Of a stretch of 5,001 nucleotides of DNA, positions 4,338-5,001 are shown piece by piece. Location of the stretch: assembly GCA_023433585.1 (NCBI GenBank), contig JAEZCL010000023.1, forward strand, positions 1 through 5,001. The letters are read 5' to 3'. Under the pieces are notes generated by a model, which was not told the DNA's origin, did not search any database, and was given only the letters and a program-made list of their open reading frames with translations. Made by a program: the position numbers and the translations under genes. Source of the DNA: Pseudomonadota bacterium (GTDB taxonomy: Bacteria > Pseudomonadota > Alphaproteobacteria > Caulobacterales > Caulobacteraceae). Each line of letters begins with the position of its first letter. The first letter of the stretch is position 1.

Positions 4338-5001
4338 ATGCGCGGGGCGATCGCCTTTCTGGCCGCCCTGGTCCTGGCCGCGCCGCCCGCCGCAGCCGCG
4401 CGCATGGCGGATGAGCAGGCCGTCACGCCCCTGGATCATCTGCCCGCGCTCAGCGGCGACTATTTCCGCATCGAGTCCCAGGCGACCGGGCGGGCCTATC
4501 ACATCTATGTCCGTTATCCCGAGGGCTACGACCCGGCGGCCCAGACGCCTTATCCCACCGTCTATCTGACCGACGGGGACTCGCTGTTTCCGATCCTGGC
4601 CGCCAATCATCTGTTCCTGCACTACGACGAGCGGTTGCCTGAAGCCCTGGTGGTGGGGATCGCCTATGGCGGGTTCGACCCGGCCGTCAATCGGCGCAAC
4701 ATCGACTTCCAGTCGCCGGGCGAAGGCGTGGAGCAACCCGGCGCCGAAGCGTTCCAGCGTTTCCTCAAATCCGAACTGATCCCCCGGATCGAGGCGGGCT
4801 ATCGCTCCGATCCCGAGCGCCGCGTCCTGTTCGGCCAGTCGCGCGGCGGCGCCTTCGTGCTCTATTCCGCCGTCACCGACCCGGACCTGTTCTGGGGCCG
4901 CATCGCCAGCAATCCTTCGATCACGCCGGGCATCGAGTCGCTGCTGGAGCCCGCCCCCGCGGCGGCGCGCGCCGCCCACGGGGGGGGGGGGGCGAGCGGG
5001 C
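4338..5001 (+). CDS. Secreted esterase-family alpha/beta hydrolase, partial (3' end outside window)
   Basis: There are 221 residues visible, open to the window edge. Residues 1-21 form a Sec signal peptide (Arg2, hydrophobic core 5-15, then PPAAAA), so the enzyme acts in the periplasm or outside. The mature part matches the putative esterase family (esterase D / Fes / YbbA type): RAYHIYVRYPEGYD (52-65), YPTVYLTDGDSLF (72-84), LPEALVVGIAYGG (100-112), NRRNIDF (118-124), and the nucleophile elbow FGQSRGG with Ser168. The catalytic Asp and His would lie beyond the window. Substrate cannot be told; family members cleave siderophore esters, acyl esters or S-formylglutathione. The start lies 5 nt after dksA with only a weak Shine-Dalgarno, so coupled translation is likely. 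A 13-G run near the visible end makes the last residues (GGGG) suspect. Confidence 0.85.
   Translation, partial: MRGAIAFLAALVLAAPPAAAARMADEQAVTPLDHLPALSGDYFRIESQATGRAYHIYVRYPEGYDPAAQTPYPTVYLTDGDSLFPILAANHLFLHYDERLPEALVVGIAYGGFDPAVNRRNIDFQSPGEGVEQPGAEAFQRFLKSELIPRIEAGYRSDPERRVLFGQSRGGAFVLYSAVTDPDLFWGRIASNPSITPGIESLLEPAPAAARAAHGGGGASG
4980..4992 (+). repeat. G13 homopolymer tract in the hydrolase gene
   Basis: Thirteen consecutive G bases lie in the reading frame as GGG GGG GGG GGG G, encoding four glycines at residues 215-218 in a position where I would expect a varied strand and loop sequence. Such tracts are slippage-prone and can switch reading frames, but they are also a common base-calling or assembly artefact in GC-rich DNA, especially near a contig end. 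Confidence 0.9.

Noticed and set aside
4287..4979. 230-residue open frame on the - strand opposite the hydrolase gene
   Set aside because: The + strand frame has a signal peptide and an esterase nucleophile motif; the opposite frame has only Arg/Gly-rich composition.
1..5001. CRISPR array, tRNA or rRNA genes, insertion sequence, phage or defence system
   Set aside because: I saw no regularly spaced repeats, no cloverleaf or rRNA sequence, no transposase or integrase, and all identified genes are ordinary chromosomal ones.

Overview
The window is GC-rich, densely packed bacterial DNA. Its gene set and order point to Alphaproteobacteria, most likely the Caulobacteraceae; Brevundimonas is my guess from protein style and codon use. 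The decisive markers are FliX, a regulator peculiar to Caulobacter-type flagellar cascades, lying divergent to the P-ring gene flgI, and a FlbY-like protein at the end of the flgI operon.

Layout. (1) Positions 1-1255, + strand: the 3' part of an ABC-F ATPase gene, then an overlapping small four-helix membrane protein of unknown function. (2) Positions 1233-3120, - strand: a tightly coupled flagellar operon flgI - cheL (FlgJ-type rod-binding protein) - flbY, with a TGATG junction and an ATGA junction. Its 3' end overlaps the membrane protein gene tail to tail by 23 bp. (3) Positions 3121-3313: a divergent control region with a very good sigma-54 promoter (GG-N10-GC) reading into flgI, a perfect 10-bp dyad, a possible FlbD-type enhancer dyad, and a weak CtrA-like site on the fliX side. 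(4) Positions 3314-3736, + strand: fliX. (5) Positions 3737-3900: a non-coding gap with a hairpin, three GANTC (CcrM-type) sites and a sigma-70-like promoter. (6) Positions 3901-4332: dksA, a single-cysteine variant. (7) From 4338 to the window edge: a secreted esterase-family alpha/beta hydrolase, cut by the edge and carrying a 13-G run 9 bases before it. No stretch over 300 bases lacks a gene.

How it works together. In Caulobacter, FliX controls the sigma-54 activator FlbD, and FlbD turns on basal-body genes from sigma-54 promoters. The intergenic region therefore links an early regulator (fliX) to one of its probable downstream targets, the operon for the periplasmic P-ring, a rod-binding factor and a small helical flagellar protein. 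DksA is a housekeeping RNA polymerase cofactor of the stringent response with its own promoter, and the hydrolase probably rides on that transcript.

I see no clear undescribed multi-gene system. The most unusual local features are a palindromic repeat-like element carried in frame inside cheL, the dyad-rich flgI/fliX control region, the GANTC cluster ahead of dksA, and the poly-G tract at the window edge.
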